From the NCBI GenBank assembly GCA_963575745.1, contig CAUYUJ010017773.1, forward strand, positions 1-64,000: a DNA stretch of 64,000 bases, given 5' to 3'. The translations under genes were made by a program, and so were the position numbers. Shown piece by piece: positions 62,994 to 64,000 of this stretch. Numbering within the stretch: the stretch's first letter is position 1; each line of letters starts with the position of its first letter. The notes beneath the pieces were generated by a model that worked only from the letters and a program-made list of their open reading frames with translations, was not told where the DNA came from and ran no database searches. This stretch comes from Prorocentrum cordatum (Eukaryota > Sar > Dinophyceae > Prorocentrales > Prorocentraceae).

Positions 62994-63987
62994 ATGCCGA
63001 CTTCGAGCGACTGGAGCCCTGCGTGCGTGGAGAAGGTCTTGTGCATCCGAAGAGGTTGGCTTGCGCTAACCACCCCCATCCCCGAAAACGATATCAAGGT
63101 GCTCCACGCAGGGCCCCTCGGAGAGATAAGCTTCGTGCGCGTGAACATGCAAAAGTCTTGGCTGCTCAAGGTGTGCGCGAAAGGTAATTAAACCGACCGC
63201 AGGCGCCTTGAAGGCGTCCAAGGCCTGGGACGCGCTGAAGAAAGAGCTCGCGAAGCAGGGCGGCGCCGCAGTTGCGGACGACGAGAGCGACGGCGACGCG
63301 GGGGGCGAAGCAGATGATCCCATGTCGGCCCTGGTCAGCTCCTCCAGCGACGCGAAGAAGCTGGCCGCGACCCCGAGCAAGAAGCAGAAGACTGGAACGC
63401 GTTCGGCGAGTACTGGCCTGCTGAGGGGAGAGGCCACGGAGTCGGCCACTGCCACTGTGCACTCCGTACAGATGCCCGCCAAGAGCCGCTTGAAGTATCC
63501 TGACGACAAGGCCATTCGACACGTGCGGGTGGCCAGCTTCAAGCGGAGGAAGTTGCGGCTCGACGCTGCAGACCTTGGGTGGCTGATCGAGATGATCGTG
63601 GGCGACGTGAGCCTCGCCGGTGTCCCCGACATCGACGACGGCGACAAGGACGAGGCCGCAGTGGCGGACAAAGAATGGGCAACGGCGGTTGACCCTGACA
63701 CCCCGCTGGCGAAGCACAGGGAGCTCGGCTCCCCCATGGCACAGGGGAGCGGGTCTGGCTTCACCGTCGCTTGGGACTTCAAGGGCGCTTGGGTCGCGAC
63801 GATCACGCGAGAGTGTGCCAACAAGGGCAAAACGATCGAGATGGATGTGAAGAAACTTACCAAGAAGTGGCAGTCGGCGCAGTCGTCGAAGGGCTATGAC
63901 TACGAGTGGGAGGGCACGACGCAGCAACAGCGCAAGCAAGCGGCTCTGGATTACCTCGAGCTCCAAGTCCCCAGTCTGTCCGACTGA
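62994..63987 (+). CDS. Uncharacterised protein, 324 aa after removal of a 19-nt intron
   Basis: Exon 1 (62994-63183) reads MPTSSDWSPACVEKVLCIRR, ALTTPIPENDIKVLHAGPLG and QKSWLLKVCAKG. Exon 2 (63203-63987) reads ALKASKAWDALKKELAKQGG and ends at TGA with YLELQVPSLSD. Joining them restores one frame of 325 codons (975 nt), and KVCAKGALKASKAWDAL reads naturally. I recall this N-terminal pattern from dinoflagellate hypothetical proteins. No catalytic motif is seen; an acidic, Ser-rich linker is followed by a small globular region (FTVAWDFKGAWVATITREC). Two palindromic words (63266, 63656) insert in frame as AAVAD. The upstream region is shared with the palindrome, and no SL site was recognised. 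Spliced length supports this being a real gene. Confidence 0.65.
63184..63202 (+). other. Candidate 19-nt GT-AG intron
   Basis: GTAATTAAACCGACCGCAG contains an in-frame TAA; removing it restores the frame exactly. Its size is far below usual dinoflagellate introns, so an indel or annotation artefact is possible. Confidence 0.4.
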
Positions 63988-64000
63988 GGCCCGAAGCCGC

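Larger units (their letters stand above)
60779..63667. repeat. Dispersed 12-bp palindromic word CCGCAACTGCGG (~16 copies)
   Basis: Copies or one-base variants start at 60779, 60815, 60934, 61054, 61147, 61186, 61471, 61776, 62047, 62136, 62236, 62397, 62497, 62959, 63266 and 63656. The CCGCA/TGCGG arms are conserved and changes fall mostly in the middle. Copies occur in the minus-strand gene, in the plus-strand gene and between them. Confidence 0.95.

Overview
The window looks like dinoflagellate nuclear DNA. It is GC-rich, full of repeats and retroelement-dominated. It carries three degenerate copies of the dinoflagellate spliced leader (DinoSL), and its protein families are ones I recall from dinoflagellate genomes. 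I cannot name the species. I see no rRNA, tRNA, CRISPR array or bacterial operon structure.

Layout. (1) 1-12.3 kb, + strand: a LINE-like non-LTR retrotransposon. A frameshifted ORF1 carries transmembrane segments, an ADP-ribosyltransferase-like HGT motif and a Cys-rich zinc region. ORF2 carries AP-endonuclease, reverse transcriptase (RT), a CCHC knuckle and RNase H, and the 3' end abuts a (CT)n tract. (2) 12.3-25.2 kb: (CT)n tracts, a ~200-bp dispersed repeat, and a ~20-bp word (GAGGATGTCTCAAGCGAAAC) repeated tens of times. These surround two related acidic ORFs behind relict spliced leaders, a pogo-like DDE transposase gene (broken) and an Ulp1/C48-type protease gene. (3) 25.2-30 kb: minus-strand exon-like ORFs of an unidentified gene, interrupted by a G-rich minisatellite. 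(4) 30-33.9 kb: micro- and minisatellites, an AT-rich island and a ~593-bp repeat. (5) 34-58 kb: a large tandem duplication of an AGCACGGCAG satellite array (A) plus a spacer (B). A complete 16,388-bp Ty1/copia element on the minus strand is inserted in the first array. It has 284-bp LTRs, a 5-bp target duplication (AGAAG), an initiator-Met-like primer site and three long ORFs. The ORFs encode Gag plus a Tpt1/KptA-like RNA 2'-phosphotransferase, a RING-H2 domain plus retropepsin, and methyltransferase-like, integrase, RT and RNase H domains. (6) 58-60.6 kb: a 124-bp tandem repeat, a ~728-bp MITE-like insertion with 27-bp terminal inverted repeats, and three more copies of the 593-bp repeat. 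(7) 60.6-64 kb: a minus-strand endonuclease/exonuclease/phosphatase-fold (EEP) gene and a plus-strand gene with an apparent 19-nt intron, plus strong palindromes.

The most unusual signal is that three separate regions each carry their own short palindromic word, copied many times and falling in different reading frames and in non-coding DNA: GGCTTCAGCCC in the LINE, GCGGGTGGCCCCGC and variants in the copia element, and CCGCAACTGCGG at 60.8-63.7 kb. This looks like spread of tiny hairpins at the DNA level. The second most notable point is the captured enzymatic domains (Tpt1-like, RING, methyltransferase-like, ART-like) in the two retroelements.

All family assignments are by reading motifs; no database search or alignment program was run.
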